From Actinoplanes oblitus (GTDB taxonomy: Bacteria > Actinomycetota > Actinomycetes > Mycobacteriales > Micromonosporaceae), in the NCBI RefSeq assembly GCF_030252345.1, contig NZ_CP126980.1:310001-374000 (forward strand): 64,000 nucleotides of DNA, written 5' to 3'. A model generated the notes under the pieces. The model saw only the letters and a list, made by a program, of their open reading frames with translations, made no database searches and was not told the origin of the DNA. Shown here one piece after another: positions 51,208 through 60,531 of this stretch. The translations under genes and the position numbers were made by a program. How positions within the stretch are numbered: position 1 is the first letter of the stretch; every line of letters begins with the position of its first letter.

Positions 51208-51515
51208 GAGGCCTCCTCCACGCGGAACTCCGGGTGCGTCAGCGCCCGGCGGCGTTTCCTGTTCCGATCGTGGACGATCATCGTGATCAGGCCGGGGATG
51301 CCGACCAGGAAGCCCCCCACGGCGATGTCGAACCACTCGTCCGGGGCATCGGCGAGGCGGAAGACGATCGCGGCGATCACGAACGCGGCGAGCCCGGCGA
51401 GCGCGAACGGCACCATCGGCGGGTCCAGCGGCTCCGGGCGTGGCTTGGTGCCGGTCACCACGCTGAGACCGGTCGGCGATGCGTCAGCCCGGGTTGCGGG
51501 AGACAGGTCACTCAC
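51204..51515 (-). CDS. DUF2530 small membrane protein
   Basis: 103-residue protein with two hydrophobic segments (about 34-52 and 64-82) and a basic HDRNRKRRRA patch after the second, matching DUF2530, often beside DUF3027 in actinobacteria. Function unknown. Its stop shares the CTAG at 51204-51207 with the DUF3027 stop. Confidence 0.85.
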   Translation of the reverse strand: MSDLSPATRADASPTGLSVVTGTKPRPEPLDPPMVPFALAGLAAFVIAAIVFRLADAPDEWFDIAVGGFLVGIPGLITMIVHDRNRKRRRALTHPEFRVEEAS

Positions 51516-51664
51516 TCCGCCAGGGTAAGGCCATTACGGAACGTCTCGGCGCAGGACGTGAGAGTTGTAACATCACTCCGCTTTTGCCGAGGTCAACGCG
51601 TCTGGCACCATGCGCGAATCGTCAATGTGCCAACCCGTTCACTGTGCCACCCGGAAGGGCCAGC

Positions 51665-53110
51665 ATGTCTGCACCTGCGGAGACTGTTGCGACGCGCAAC
51701 GCTTTCGACCGTTTCTTCCAGATATCTGCTCGTGGTTCAACGCTGAGCCGTGAGATCCGTGGCGGTTTCGTCACCTTCTTCACGATGGCCTACATCGTCG
51801 TCCTCAACCCCCTGATCCTGGCCGGTGGCGCCGACCAGAAGGGGGCGCACCTCCCGCTGGCCGCGCTCGCGGCGGGCACCGCGCTGGTCGCCGGCGTGAT
51901 GACCATCCTGATGGGCGTGGTGGCCCGGTTCCCGCTGGCGCTGGCCGCCGGGCTCGGCGTGAACGCGCTGGTGGCGTACGAAATCGCGCCGCAGATGACC
52001 TGGGCCGATGCGATGGGCCTGGTGGTGATCGAGGGTCTGCTGATCGGTGTCCTGGTGCTCACCGGCCTGCGGACCGCGGTGTTCCGGGCGGTTCCGACCC
52101 AGCTCAAGACCGCTATCGGGGTCGGCATCGGCCTGTTCCTGATGATCATCGGGCTGGTCGACTCGGGCTTCGTGCACCGCGTGCCGGACGCCTCCAACAC
52201 CACCGTCCCGGTCGAGCTCGGCCTGGGCGGCAAGCTGCTCACCTGGCCCACCCTGGTCTTCGCGATCGGTCTGCTGTTCACCCTGGTGCTCTTCGTGCGC
52301 AAGGTGAAGGGCGCGATCCTGATCGGCATCCTGGGTACCACGGTGCTGGCCATCGTGGTCGAGGCGATCGCCGGGGTCGGCTCGGTGGTGCAGAACCCGC
52401 ACGGCTGGTCGCTGAACGTGCCGAAGATGCCGGAGAAGGTCGTCGGCACCCCGGACCTGTCGCTGCTCGGGCACTTCAACGTGCTCGGCTCGTGGCAGCA
52501 CGCCGGCTGGCTGGTCGCGCTGATGTTCGTCTTCACGCTGCTGGTGGCGGACTTCTTCGACACCATGGGCACGATGGTCGCGGTCGGCCAGGAGGGCGAG
52601 ATGCTCGACGCCGAGGGCATGCCGCCGAAGACCAAGGAGATCCTGCTGGTCGACTCGCTCGCGGCGGCGGCCGGTGGCGCGGCGAGCGTCTCCTCCAACA
52701 CCTCGTTCGTGGAAAGTGCCTCCGGGGTCGGCGAGGGTGCGCGTACCGGGGTGGCGAACCTGGTCACCGGCGGCCTGTTCCTGGTGGCGATGTTCTTCTC
52801 GCCGCTGGTGCAGGTGGTGCCGTTCGAGGCGGCGTCGACCGCGCTGGTGGTGGTCGGCTTCCTGATGATGACCGCGGTGCGGCAGATCGACTGGACCGAC
52901 TGGTCGATAGCGGTACCGGCGTTCCTGACCATCACGATCATGCCGTTCACGTACTCGATCTCGAACGGGATCGGGGCCGGGATCGTCTCCTACGTCGTCC
53001 TGAAGGCGACCACCGGCAGGGCCCGGGACATCCACCCCATCCTGTACGGGGTGGCAGCGCTCTTCGTCCTGTACTTCTGCCGGGGCCCGCTGGAGTCCTG
53101 GGTCCTCTGA
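51665..53110 (+). CDS. NCS2 family purine permease (AzgA-like)
   Basis: 481-residue nucleobase permease with about 12-14 hydrophobic segments. AzgA-type features are REIRGGFVTFFTMAYIVVLN at the start, AAGLGVNALVAYEI, DFFDTMGTMVAVGQEGEMLD and SSNTSFVESASGVGEGARTG, which form the purine site. Likely imports guanine/hypoxanthine/adenine by proton symport. ATG has GGAAGGG five bases upstream. No purine riboswitch motif seen upstream. Single gene. Confidence 0.93.
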   Translation: MSAPAETVATRNAFDRFFQISARGSTLSREIRGGFVTFFTMAYIVVLNPLILAGGADQKGAHLPLAALAAGTALVAGVMTILMGVVARFPLALAAGLGVNALVAYEIAPQMTWADAMGLVVIEGLLIGVLVLTGLRTAVFRAVPTQLKTAIGVGIGLFLMIIGLVDSGFVHRVPDASNTTVPVELGLGGKLLTWPTLVFAIGLLFTLVLFVRKVKGAILIGILGTTVLAIVVEAIAGVGSVVQNPHGWSLNVPKMPEKVVGTPDLSLLGHFNVLGSWQHAGWLVALMFVFTLLVADFFDTMGTMVAVGQEGEMLDAEGMPPKTKEILLVDSLAAAAGGAASVSSNTSFVESASGVGEGARTGVANLVTGGLFLVAMFFSPLVQVVPFEAASTALVVVGFLMMTAVRQIDWTDWSIAVPAFLTITIMPFTYSISNGIGAGIVSYVVLKATTGRARDIHPILYGVAALFVLYFCRGPLESWVL

Positions 53111-53193
53111 GTCGCGTGACCACGTCACCGGGTGCGTTAGCGTGCCCGGTGACGGCTGTCATACGGTCGATGACATGTCGTTAGCCATGCTCA

Positions 53194-53206
53194 TTAGCTA
53201 GGCTAA
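53194..53206. promoter_or_regulatory. TTAGC-TAG-GCTAA palindrome at MarR promoter
   Basis: Perfect 13-bp inverted repeat ending six bases before the GTG of the MarR gene, with a further TTAGC at 53181-53185. It overlaps the likely -10 region, so binding by MarR would block its own transcription. Confidence 0.55.
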
Positions 53207-53211
53207 GTATC

Positions 53212-53658
53212 GTGACGGAGCGGGTGATGACAACGGAGCGCACAGCGGAGTCGCTGGCCAAGACGCTGCGAGAAGCGATCATCCGATTCAGCCGGCGGGT
53301 CCGGCAGGCCCGGCCGGTCGGTGACCTGACGTTCAGTCAGCTCTCCGCGCTGACCAGCCTGCAACTGGCCGGCGCGCTGACGCCGCGTGAGCTCGCCGAC
53401 GTGGAGCGGGTACAGCCCCCGACGATGACCAAGATCATCGGGAAGCTGGAGGATCGCGGACTGGTGGCACGGACACCGCACCCGACCGACGGGCGCCAGG
53501 TGATCCTGGCCGCCACCGACGAGGGCCGGGCGGTCTACGCGCTGCACGAGCGGACTCGCAACGAGTGGCTGGCCGTGGAGTTGGCACGGCTCAGCCCGGA
53601 GGAACGGGAAACCCTGGCACGCGCCGCGGAGATCATGCAGCGCGTCGCCCGCGGCTGA
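53212..53658 (+). CDS. MarR family transcriptional regulator
   Basis: 148-residue MarR-type winged-helix regulator: LTFSQLSALTSLQLAGALTPRELAD, VQPPTMTKIIGKLEDRGLVAR and wing PTDGRQVILAATDEG. GTG 53212 lies next to an operator-like palindrome; an ATG five codons on is possible, and the transcript may be nearly leaderless. The MFS gene follows after 85 bases in the same direction, a usual regulator-exporter pair. Confidence 0.92.
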   Translation: MTERVMTTERTAESLAKTLREAIIRFSRRVRQARPVGDLTFSQLSALTSLQLAGALTPRELADVERVQPPTMTKIIGKLEDRGLVARTPHPTDGRQVILAATDEGRAVYALHERTRNEWLAVELARLSPEERETLARAAEIMQRVARG

Positions 53659-53743
53659 GGCCGGCCCACCCAGCGGGGAAGCCGGGTCGTTCCGCTTCGT
53701 CACGTGACGATGACGCGTACGACCAGCGAGGGGGCACGACCGG

Positions 53744-55114
53744 ATGCGGGCAGTGCTGAACACGACCTTCCGATCCCTGCGAGTCCGGAACTATCGCCTC
53801 TTCGCCGGTGGCCAGCTGATCAAGCTGATCGGCGTCTGGATGATGTTCACCGCCCAGGACTGGCTGGTCCTGGAGCTCTCCGACAACTCGCCAGGTGCGC
53901 TCGGCGTGGTCACCGCGCTGCAGTTCGTCCCGGTGATGCTGCTGACCCTGTACAGCGGGCGGCTCGCCGACCGGTACGACAAGCGAAAACTCCTGATCGT
54001 GGCGAACACCGTGTTCGCCGTCACCGCTGTCACCTTCGCGATCATCGTGGCCTCCGGCATCGTCCAGCTCTGGCACGTCTTCCTGTTCGCGCTGTTGTTC
54101 GGCATCGCCAACTCGGTGGAGACCCCGGTCCGGCAGGCCTTCGTCTCCGAACTGGTCGAGCTGCCGCTGCTGCCGAACGCCCTCGCCCTCTCCGCGGCCA
54201 CCTTCAACTCCGCCCGGATCGGCGGCCCGGCGCTGGCCGGCGTGCTGCTCTCGCTGGTGTCCACCCGCGGGGTGTTCCTGATCGCCACCGCGCTGGCGAT
54301 CGCCCCGGTCTTCACCTACCTGCGGATGGACACCACCGAGCTGCACGGGATCGAGCGCGCGGCGCGCGGCGGCGCCCGGGTGCTGGACGGCCTCAAGTAC
54401 GTCGGCAAGCGCTCCGACCTGCTGCTGCCGATCTGCCTGATGGCGGTGATCGGCATGATCGGCTTCAACTTCCCGGTCACCCTGGCCGCCCTCGCGAAAA
54501 TCAACTTCCACGCCGGCGCCTCCTCGTTCGGCCTGCTCACCACGGCGCTGGCGGTGGGCGCGCTCGGTGGCGCACTGGCCGGCAGCGGGCGGCGATCCCG
54601 GCCGGGGGCGTACCGGGTGATCGGCGCCGCGCTGGCCTTCGGCGTGCTGGAGTTCGCTGTCGGCTTCGCGCCCGGCTTCGTGAGCGCCATGCTGCTGCTG
54701 GTGCCGACCGGGTTCTTCTCCATCTATCTGGCCCAGGCCGCCAACCACCGGGTGCAGATGGGGGTGGACGCCGCGTACCGGGGGCGGGTGATGGCGCTCT
54801 ACGTGCTGGTCTTCCTCGGGACCACGCCGATCGGGGCGTCGCTGGCGGGCTGGTGGGGCGAGCGGTTCGGGGTGCCGTCGAGCATCTGGATGGGCGGGCT
54901 GGTGTCGTTCCTCGCCTCGGTGGTGGCACTGGCCTGGCAGTTGCGCAGCAGCGGCGACCGGCTGAGCGTGCGGCTCCGGCCACGTGCCGGGGTTCGGCTG
55001 ATCGCGGCGGCCGAGGCGGGACAGGGTGAGCGGACGTCCGAAGAGGATCCCCTTGCCCCACCCCGAGGGCGTGCTCGGGAGGCGGCCGGCGGCGACCGGG
55101 TGGCGCACGTCTGA
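53744..55114 (+). CDS. MFS transporter downstream of MarR
   Basis: 456-residue major facilitator (MFS_3/EntS-like) with about 12 hydrophobic segments: LRVRNYRLFAGGQLIKLIGV start, GRLADRYDKRK after helix 2, NSVETPVRQAFVSELV and RGRVMALYVLVFLGTTPIG. A ~50-residue charged tail ends the protein. Likely a drug or metabolite exporter repressed by the MarR protein upstream; substrate unknown. Confidence 0.89.
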   Translation: MRAVLNTTFRSLRVRNYRLFAGGQLIKLIGVWMMFTAQDWLVLELSDNSPGALGVVTALQFVPVMLLTLYSGRLADRYDKRKLLIVANTVFAVTAVTFAIIVASGIVQLWHVFLFALLFGIANSVETPVRQAFVSELVELPLLPNALALSAATFNSARIGGPALAGVLLSLVSTRGVFLIATALAIAPVFTYLRMDTTELHGIERAARGGARVLDGLKYVGKRSDLLLPICLMAVIGMIGFNFPVTLAALAKINFHAGASSFGLLTTALAVGALGGALAGSGRRSRPGAYRVIGAALAFGVLEFAVGFAPGFVSAMLLLVPTGFFSIYLAQAANHRVQMGVDAAYRGRVMALYVLVFLGTTPIGASLAGWWGERFGVPSSIWMGGLVSFLASVVALAWQLRSSGDRLSVRLRPRAGVRLIAAAEAGQGERTSEEDPLAPPRGRAREAAGGDRVAHV

Positions 55115-55248
55115 CGGACCGGGTGTCCGTTGACCGGGACGGAAACGGTGCCCGATGTCGGTAAGGAACCTGGCATTTAGGTAGTTGGCAGAATAGGTCC
55201 GCCGAACGGGTGTTCCGGACCGGTGTTTCGGAGGCTTAACTTCGAAGC

Positions 55249-55788
55249 GTGGCTATGGTGCAACTGGTCGTGATCTCAGCGGCGTGGATGACGCTGCTGG
55301 TCCTGTCCTGTGCCCGAGTCATCCTTCGGCGGCCCGCCCCGCGGCGGCCCGCCGACTCGGGTCACCTGCCCCGGCGGCGTTCCGCGCCTCGCCGGGTGCC
55401 CGCCCCGGGCCGTCTGCCGCGCAAGGGTTCTGCGCAAGCGTCCTGGGCCCGTCGCCCCGGCGCGCAGAACAGGGAGCTGCGCCGGCTGGACCGGGACATG
55501 CAGACCGTCGACGTGGCCGCCCGGATGGCGGCGCTGCCCGCTGTCCCGATCGAGCAGCTCGCCTTCGACCTGCGCCGGCTCGCCCGGCAGCGGCGCACCA
55601 GTCCGCTGCGCTGGTCCGAAGTGGGCATGGCGGCGCTGCTGCAGGCCTACGACGCGCGGCTCCAGCTGGCCTGCGCCTGCCTCGGCGTGCCGGAGCAGCT
55701 CCAGCCGCTGAAGGGTGTGGACCGGGAGGCCGAGCGCGTGCGGGTCGAGGGCCGGCTGGAGGCGGCGGGTCTGGCCCTGCGCGGCTGA
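55249..55788 (+). CDS. Hypothetical protein with N-terminal membrane helix
   Basis: 179-residue protein not recognised. Residues 1-25 are one hydrophobic helix (VQLVVISAAWMTLLVLSCA), then a Pro/Arg-rich basic linker (26-72) and a helical C-terminal domain (ELRRLDRDMQTVDVAARMAA, LAFDLRRLARQR, ACACLGVPEQLQPL). GTG start with GGAGG about 14 bases upstream. The C-terminal part reads like a real folded domain and has normal codon use. Probably an inner-membrane anchored protein of unknown role. Confidence 0.65.
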   Translation: MAMVQLVVISAAWMTLLVLSCARVILRRPAPRRPADSGHLPRRRSAPRRVPAPGRLPRKGSAQASWARRPGAQNRELRRLDRDMQTVDVAARMAALPAVPIEQLAFDLRRLARQRRTSPLRWSEVGMAALLQAYDARLQLACACLGVPEQLQPLKGVDREAERVRVEGRLEAAGLALRG

Positions 55789-55973
55789 CCGACGCCGCGC
55801 GGCGGCCGGTTCGTGCCGCGCTGCGGGTTACTGTCCGCGCACACCGCGCGGTCGGCTGTGGCCTGCGCATACGCGGCTTACTCCACCTGCGGCCGGCTCA
55901 TGCTCAGCCCTGCGCGTACCGAGCGGCCCGGGCTCCGGGCCGCTCAGGCTGCGCGGTCGGCTTCAGGGAGGTC

Positions 55974-56495
55974 TCAGGTGTGGTGCTGGTCAGGGCTGGG
56001 GTTCGGCGGGAGGGCCCACTCCTGGCGGACGTGATAGTTGCCGAGTGCGCTCTCTACCAGGGCGAAATCGGTCACTGGCCAGGTCGGACCGGCGTACCCG
56101 GCAAGCGCCGTGAGCAGGCCGCGGTCCTGGTGGTAGGAGACGGTCAGATGCGGCCGGAACGGCCGTGGGTCGATGGTGAACCCGGCGTCGTCCAGCGCGA
56201 CCCGGACCGACTCGCGCAGCGCGCCCAGCTTCCGCAGGTCACCGGCGAGCCCCGCCCAGGCCACCGGGCCGAAGCGGCCGCCGCCGGTCAGGCGCAGCGA
56301 GAAGGCGGCCGGCGCCGGCACCGTGGCCAGGGCATCGGTCACCGAGGGCAGGCGGGCATCGTCGACCTCGCCCAGGAAGGCCAGGGTCACGTGCCACTTC
56401 GACGGCCGGGTGAATCGGCCGTCGGCCGGCAATACACGGCGCAGGTCCTCGCGGACCGCGGGCGGCGGAAAGACAGCCACGAAAAGCTTGCTCAC
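55974..56495 (-). CDS. thpR: RNA 2',3'-cyclic phosphodiesterase
   Basis: 173-residue ThpR/LigT-type enzyme that opens 2',3'-cyclic phosphates. Both HxTx catalytic motifs are present: HVTLAFLG near 35 and HLTVSYHQD near 115; FVAVFPPPAVREDL is the usual first strand. GTG start. The first 54 bases of the gene are repeated, in diverged form, twice more directly upstream (56496-56602). Last gene of the cluster that begins with sepH. Confidence 0.92.
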   Translation of the reverse strand: MSKLFVAVFPPPAVREDLRRVLPADGRFTRPSKWHVTLAFLGEVDDARLPSVTDALATVPAPAAFSLRLTGGGRFGPVAWAGLAGDLRKLGALRESVRVALDDAGFTIDPRPFRPHLTVSYHQDRGLLTALAGYAGPTWPVTDFALVESALGNYHVRQEWALPPNPSPDQHHT

Positions 56496-56602
56496 CAGGA
56501 CTCCGGAGCGGTCGCCAGCGGGAAGCCGGCCAGGCAGGACTCGCTCACCAGGACGCCGGAGCGGCCCTCAGCGGGACGGCAGGCCGTGAAGAGATCGCTC
56601 AC
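56442..56602 (-). repeat. Three tandem copies of the thpR start region
   Basis: On the minus strand, units of 54, 53 and 54 bases begin with GTGAGC at 56602, 56548 and 56495 and end in CCTG. The two upstream units are close relatives (CCGCTCCGG-x-GTCCTG end); the thpR unit is more diverged, about half identical. The 53-base unit shifts the frame to an immediate stop, so the upstream copies cannot lengthen ThpR. Confidence 0.6.
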
Positions 56603-56613
56603 GAGAGGTCCGG

Positions 56614-56639
56614 GTGGCCGCCGGTCTGGCGGCGGCCAC
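56614..56639 (-). terminator. Hairpin after sepH
   Basis: GTGGCCGCCG (56614-56623) and CGGCGGCCAC (56630-56639) form a perfect 10-bp stem with loop GTCTGG, seven bases past the sepH stop. Confidence 0.7.
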
Positions 56640-56645
56640 GACGGC

Positions 56646-57701
56646 TCAGGAGGACTCGCGGGCGGCCGGGCCGCCGCCGAACAGCACGTCATCCCAGCTC
56701 GGCAGGCGCTTGCGAGGCTTGCTCTCCTCGCCCTCCGTGCTGGCCTGCGCGGTCTGGCCGACCGTGCGGCGCGGGCGCAGGACCGCCAGCGACGGCACCG
56801 CCGGGACCTCTTTGGGCAGGTCGGAGTCGTCGTCGAAGGCGGAGCCGGAACCGCCGCCGAGCAGCGCCGCGGCGCCACCGGCGACCGGGCGGCGAGCGGC
56901 CGGGGAAACCGGCTCCAGACCGCGACCGGAGGAACCCTCCAGCGGCCGGTCCAGTGAGGCCAGCAACGCGTCGCGGCCGGCCCGGATCGGGTCGCGGGTC
57001 GGGCGGGCCGGTGCGTCGGCAGCGGGCAGGCCGTGCCCGCCGCGGGTCGGCTCGCTGCTGCGGGCCGGGCCGGGCAGACCATGGCCGCCGCGCTCGGGGG
57101 CCGGCTCCTGGCCGAGGATCTGGGTGGGCCGCTCGGCGCACAGGTACTGCGCCATGTCGTCGTGCGGGGAGACCACCTGACGACCTTTGTCCAGGTCCCA
57201 GATGGCCTGGGCCGTCGCTTTGCCGGACGGCCAGGTGGCGACGATCCGCCAGGTGCCGTCGTCCTTGCGGAACGCGTCCCAGGAGATCTTCTCGGTGTCG
57301 ATGCCGTGCTGCGCCAGGCGACTGTCGACCACCTCGGCCAGCGGCTGACCGGAATCGGACGTCTTCAGCCTGGTACGGCGCGCGTGCTGGGCCAGCATGG
57401 CCCGCTCCTGCAGCACCGGACCGGCGTAGCGCAGCACCCGGTCGACCGGGACTCCGGCGATCCGGGCCACGTCCTCGGCGGACTCGCCGGAGCGGATCCG
57501 GGCCTGGATGTCGCGCGGGGAGAGCGACGGCTGACTGTCCGATGCGATCACCGCGACCGCCGTGCCCGGCACCGGGGGACCGTCCGTGATCACCCCGGTC
57601 ACCCGGTCGTCGAGAGGGAGCGCCAGTAGGCGGCCCACCTCGTCGGCGAGCACGAGGGCCTGTCCGTCCTCGGAGAGGGCGACGAAGCGTACCGGCCGCA
57701 T
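56646..57701 (-). CDS. sepH: Septation protein SepH
   Basis: 351-residue actinobacterial SepH (DUF3071), which binds FtsZ and promotes its assembly at the septum. The N-terminal domain (1-190) has PVRFVALSEDGQALVLADEV and an HTH (SPRDIQARIRSGESAEDVAR, IAGVPVDRVLRYAGPVLQER). A long Pro/Gly/Arg linker follows, then the conserved C-terminal motif KRLPSWDDVLFG. ATG has GGAGG six bases upstream. Followed by a hairpin and then thpR. Confidence 0.95.
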   Translation of the reverse strand: MRPVRFVALSEDGQALVLADEVGRLLALPLDDRVTGVITDGPPVPGTAVAVIASDSQPSLSPRDIQARIRSGESAEDVARIAGVPVDRVLRYAGPVLQERAMLAQHARRTRLKTSDSGQPLAEVVDSRLAQHGIDTEKISWDAFRKDDGTWRIVATWPSGKATAQAIWDLDKGRQVVSPHDDMAQYLCAERPTQILGQEPAPERGGHGLPGPARSSEPTRGGHGLPAADAPARPTRDPIRAGRDALLASLDRPLEGSSGRGLEPVSPAARRPVAGGAAALLGGGSGSAFDDDSDLPKEVPAVPSLAVLRPRRTVGQTAQASTEGEESKPRKRLPSWDDVLFGGGPAARESS

Positions 57702-58058
57702 GCGTTGCCTCCGTCTCGTCGCGTTGGCCTGTGCTCCCGAGAGTCAGTCACCCGGGCGCGTTTCGGAACACGGTACGCGCCTTGGTCACCCGATGGGGGT
57801 AAGCCACGCCGTCAAAGTAGCTGACCAGCGTAGATGATCTTCGTCGTCGGTGGGCAAATCCAGACCATTCAAACCCGGCTTTTGTACGACCTACAACTCC
57901 CCAGGCGCATGAGTCAGGTCACCGGGCGACCCCGCGACGGATTCCCGACACCGGGCCGCCTCGGCGACTCACGGGTGTGGCGGGTGGTCACGGCGTACCG
58001 GAGAACAAGCGCGACACGGGCGCGGTGCCCGCGCCGCGCGTGGTTTCCGGTCGGTACC
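57702..58058. other. sepH promoter region and serC 3' region, no gene recognised
   Basis: 357 bp. The right end holds a hairpin, GGCGCGG-TGC-CCGCGCC at 58019-58035, 24 bases past the serC stop, probably its terminator. No -10/-35 with clear match was found for sepH. Confidence 0.5.
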
Positions 58059-59177
58059 TCAGAGCCGCTCGACGACGTAGTCGATGCAGCTGGTCAGGGC
58101 GATGACGTCACTGGGGTCGACGGTCGGGTAGAGCGCGATCCGCAGCTGGTTGCGCCCCAGCTTGCGGTACGGCTCGGTGTCCACGATGTCGTTGGCCCGC
58201 AGCACCTTGGCGATCGTCGCGGCGTCGACGCCCTCGGCGAAGTCGATGGTCGCGACCGCCGCCGAGCGCAGCGCCGGGTCGGCGATGAACGGCTCGGCGA
58301 ACGACGAGCGGTCGGCCCAGCCGTAGAGCGCCGCGGCGCTCTCCGCACTGCGCTTGACCGCCCAGGACAGGCCGCCCTGCGCGTTCATCCAGTCCAGCTG
58401 CTCGGCCGCCAGGAAGACGGTGGCCAGCGCCGGCGTGTTGTAGGTCTGCTCCAGCCGGGACTGCTCGATCGCCGTCACCAGGTCGAGGAACTGCGGGATG
58501 TACCGTTTCGTCGCCTTGATCTCGAACGCCCGCTCGATCGCGGCCGGGGACATCAGGGCCAGCCAGATCCCGCCGTCCGAGCCGAGCGCCTTCTGCGGGG
58601 CCAGGTAGTAGACGTCGGTCTCGCGCAGGTCCACGTCGAGGCTGCCACCGCCCGAGGTGGCGTCGGTGAGCAGCAGGGCGCCCGGGTCGGCGCCCTCGAC
58701 CCGGCGGACCGGCACCGCGACACCGGTCGAGGTCTCGTTGTGCACGCTGGCGTAGACGTCCACGCCGGCCTCGGCGGTGAGATAGGCCGCCTGGCCGCCG
58801 GGAGCCCGGTGCACTGTCGGCTCGGCCAGGAACGGCGCGTCCGTGACCGCCTTGACGAACTTGGCACCGAACTCGCCGAACTCGGCGAACTGCGCCTTCT
58901 CGCGGACCAGGCCGAACGTGGCGGTCTCCCAGAACGCGCTGGTCCCGCCGTTGGAGAGGACCACCTCGTAGCCGTCCGGCATCGAGAAGAACTCGGCGAG
59001 GCCGCGGCGCAGCCGGGCGACCTGGTCCTTCACCGTTTTCTGCCGGTGGGAGGTGCCCATGAGGGTGCGGGACACCGCGGAGAGCGCCTCGACACCCTCC
59101 GGCCGGACCTTGCTCGGCCCGGAGCCGAACCGCCCGTCGACGGGCTTGATCGCGTCGGGGATCTGGATGTCAGCCAC
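58059..59177 (-). CDS. serC: Phosphoserine aminotransferase
   Basis: 372-residue SerC, the PLP enzyme making 3-phosphoserine in serine synthesis (and 4-phosphohydroxythreonine for PLP). Actinobacterial form: IPDAIKPVDGRFGSGPSKVR, TSHRQKTVKDQV, PLP-binding STGVAVPVRR and the lysine in YLAPQKALGSDGG. GTG 59177 has GAGG seven bases upstream; a GTG at 59222 overlapping the citrate synthase stop (GTGA) would add 15 residues and is also plausible. Probably co-transcribed with citrate synthase. Confidence 0.95.
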   Translation of the reverse strand: MADIQIPDAIKPVDGRFGSGPSKVRPEGVEALSAVSRTLMGTSHRQKTVKDQVARLRRGLAEFFSMPDGYEVVLSNGGTSAFWETATFGLVREKAQFAEFGEFGAKFVKAVTDAPFLAEPTVHRAPGGQAAYLTAEAGVDVYASVHNETSTGVAVPVRRVEGADPGALLLTDATSGGGSLDVDLRETDVYYLAPQKALGSDGGIWLALMSPAAIERAFEIKATKRYIPQFLDLVTAIEQSRLEQTYNTPALATVFLAAEQLDWMNAQGGLSWAVKRSAESAAALYGWADRSSFAEPFIADPALRSAAVATIDFAEGVDAATIAKVLRANDIVDTEPYRKLGRNQLRIALYPTVDPSDVIALTSCIDYVVERL

Positions 59178-59218
59178 TGTTTGCCTCGGTTCTCCGCTGC
59201 GGGTCGGCTCAGCCACGG

Positions 59219-60325
59219 TCACACATTATGGGTCAGCTGGGACCAGCCCTCGACCTCGGAGGGTTTACGGGGCTCCGGGCCGATGTAGCGCAGGGCCGGG
59301 CGCAGGATCCGGCCGAGCTTCTTCTGCTCCAGGATGTGCGCGCTCCACCCGGCCACCCGGGCACAGGTGAACATCGAGGTGAACATGTGCACCGGCACCT
59401 CGGCGAAGTCGAGCACCACGGCGGACCAGAAGTCCACGTTCGTCCACAGGTCGTGGCCGGGCTTGCGCTCCCGCAGCTCGGCCAGCGCCGCGGTCTCCAG
59501 GGCCACGGCGACCTCGTAGCGCGGGGCGCCGAGATCCTTGGCGATGCGGCGCAGCACGCGGGCCCGCGGATCCTCGGCGCGGTACACCCGGTGACCGAAA
59601 CCCATCAGCCGCTCGCCACGGTCGAGCACGTCTTTCACATAGCCCTCGGCGTCGCCGCTGCGCTCCACCGCCTCCAGCATGTGCAGCACCCGGGTGGGCG
59701 CGCCGCCGTGCAGCGGGCCGGAGAGCGCGCCGATCCCCGAGGAGATGCAGGCGGCCACGTCGGCGCCGGTGGAGGCGACGATCCGGGTGGTGAAGGTGGA
59801 GGCGTTCAGCCCGTGCTCGGCGGCGGAGATGAAGTACGCGTCCACGGCCTTGACGTGCCGCGGGTCCGGATCACCGCGCCAGCGACGCATGAACCGCTCC
59901 ACGATGGTCTCCGCCTTGTCGATGTCCTTCTGCGGGACGGCCGGCAGGCCGAGACCGCGAGCCGCCTGGGCGACGAAGGAGAGCGCCGTCACCGAGACCC
60001 GGGCGAGATCCTTGCGGGCCTGCTCGTCGCTGATGTCGAGGAGCTGGTCGAGACCCCAGTAGGGCGCCAGCATGGCGACCGCGGACTGCACGTCGACCCG
60101 GATGTCCCCGGAGTGCACCGGCACCGGGAACGGCTCGGCCGGTGGCAGCCCCGGCCCGAACCGGCCGTCCACCAGCAGCCCCCAGACGTTGCCGAAGGAG
60201 ACCTGGCCGATCAGATCCTCGATGTCGACGCCGCGGTACCGCAGCGCGCCACCGTCCCGGTCGGGCTCGGCGATCTCGGTCTCGAACGCGATGACGCCCT
60301 CGAGCCCCGGCTTGAAGTCGGACAC
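59219..60325 (-). CDS. Citrate synthase (type 2, short)
   Basis: 368-residue citrate synthase 2 of the actinobacterial CitA type, condensing acetyl-CoA and oxaloacetate. Catalytic histidines are in GPLHGGAPTR and GFGHRVYRAEDPRA and the aspartate in TNVDFWSAVV. The length is that of short-form enzymes. ATG is preceded by GGGAGTGCC. Followed by serC, perhaps translationally coupled. It could also act as a methylcitrate synthase; sequence alone does not settle it. Confidence 0.93.
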   Translation of the reverse strand: MSDFKPGLEGVIAFETEIAEPDRDGGALRYRGVDIEDLIGQVSFGNVWGLLVDGRFGPGLPPAEPFPVPVHSGDIRVDVQSAVAMLAPYWGLDQLLDISDEQARKDLARVSVTALSFVAQAARGLGLPAVPQKDIDKAETIVERFMRRWRGDPDPRHVKAVDAYFISAAEHGLNASTFTTRIVASTGADVAACISSGIGALSGPLHGGAPTRVLHMLEAVERSGDAEGYVKDVLDRGERLMGFGHRVYRAEDPRARVLRRIAKDLGAPRYEVAVALETAALAELRERKPGHDLWTNVDFWSAVVLDFAEVPVHMFTSMFTCARVAGWSAHILEQKKLGRILRPALRYIGPEPRKPSEVEGWSQLTHNV

Positions 60326-60531
60326 GGCACTCCCTGGGAGACGTGAGCTGCGGTGAGTGATTCATCTTGCCCGCCGGGTAACCGCACGGTCGACCCGTGA
60401 GGATTGTGCTCTCGATGACACCCATCCTGGTTCAACTGACACCCGGCGGGCGGGGACTTAGGTTCGTTCCGTCAAAGGGGTGGCTTCGGTTTTCCGCCGC
60501 GGGTCAGCCCTGTCGAAAGGAAGTACCCCGG

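Noticed and set aside
51516..51664. Purine riboswitch upstream of the NCS2 permease
   Set aside because: No three-way-junction pattern or conserved pyrimidine core could be recognised.
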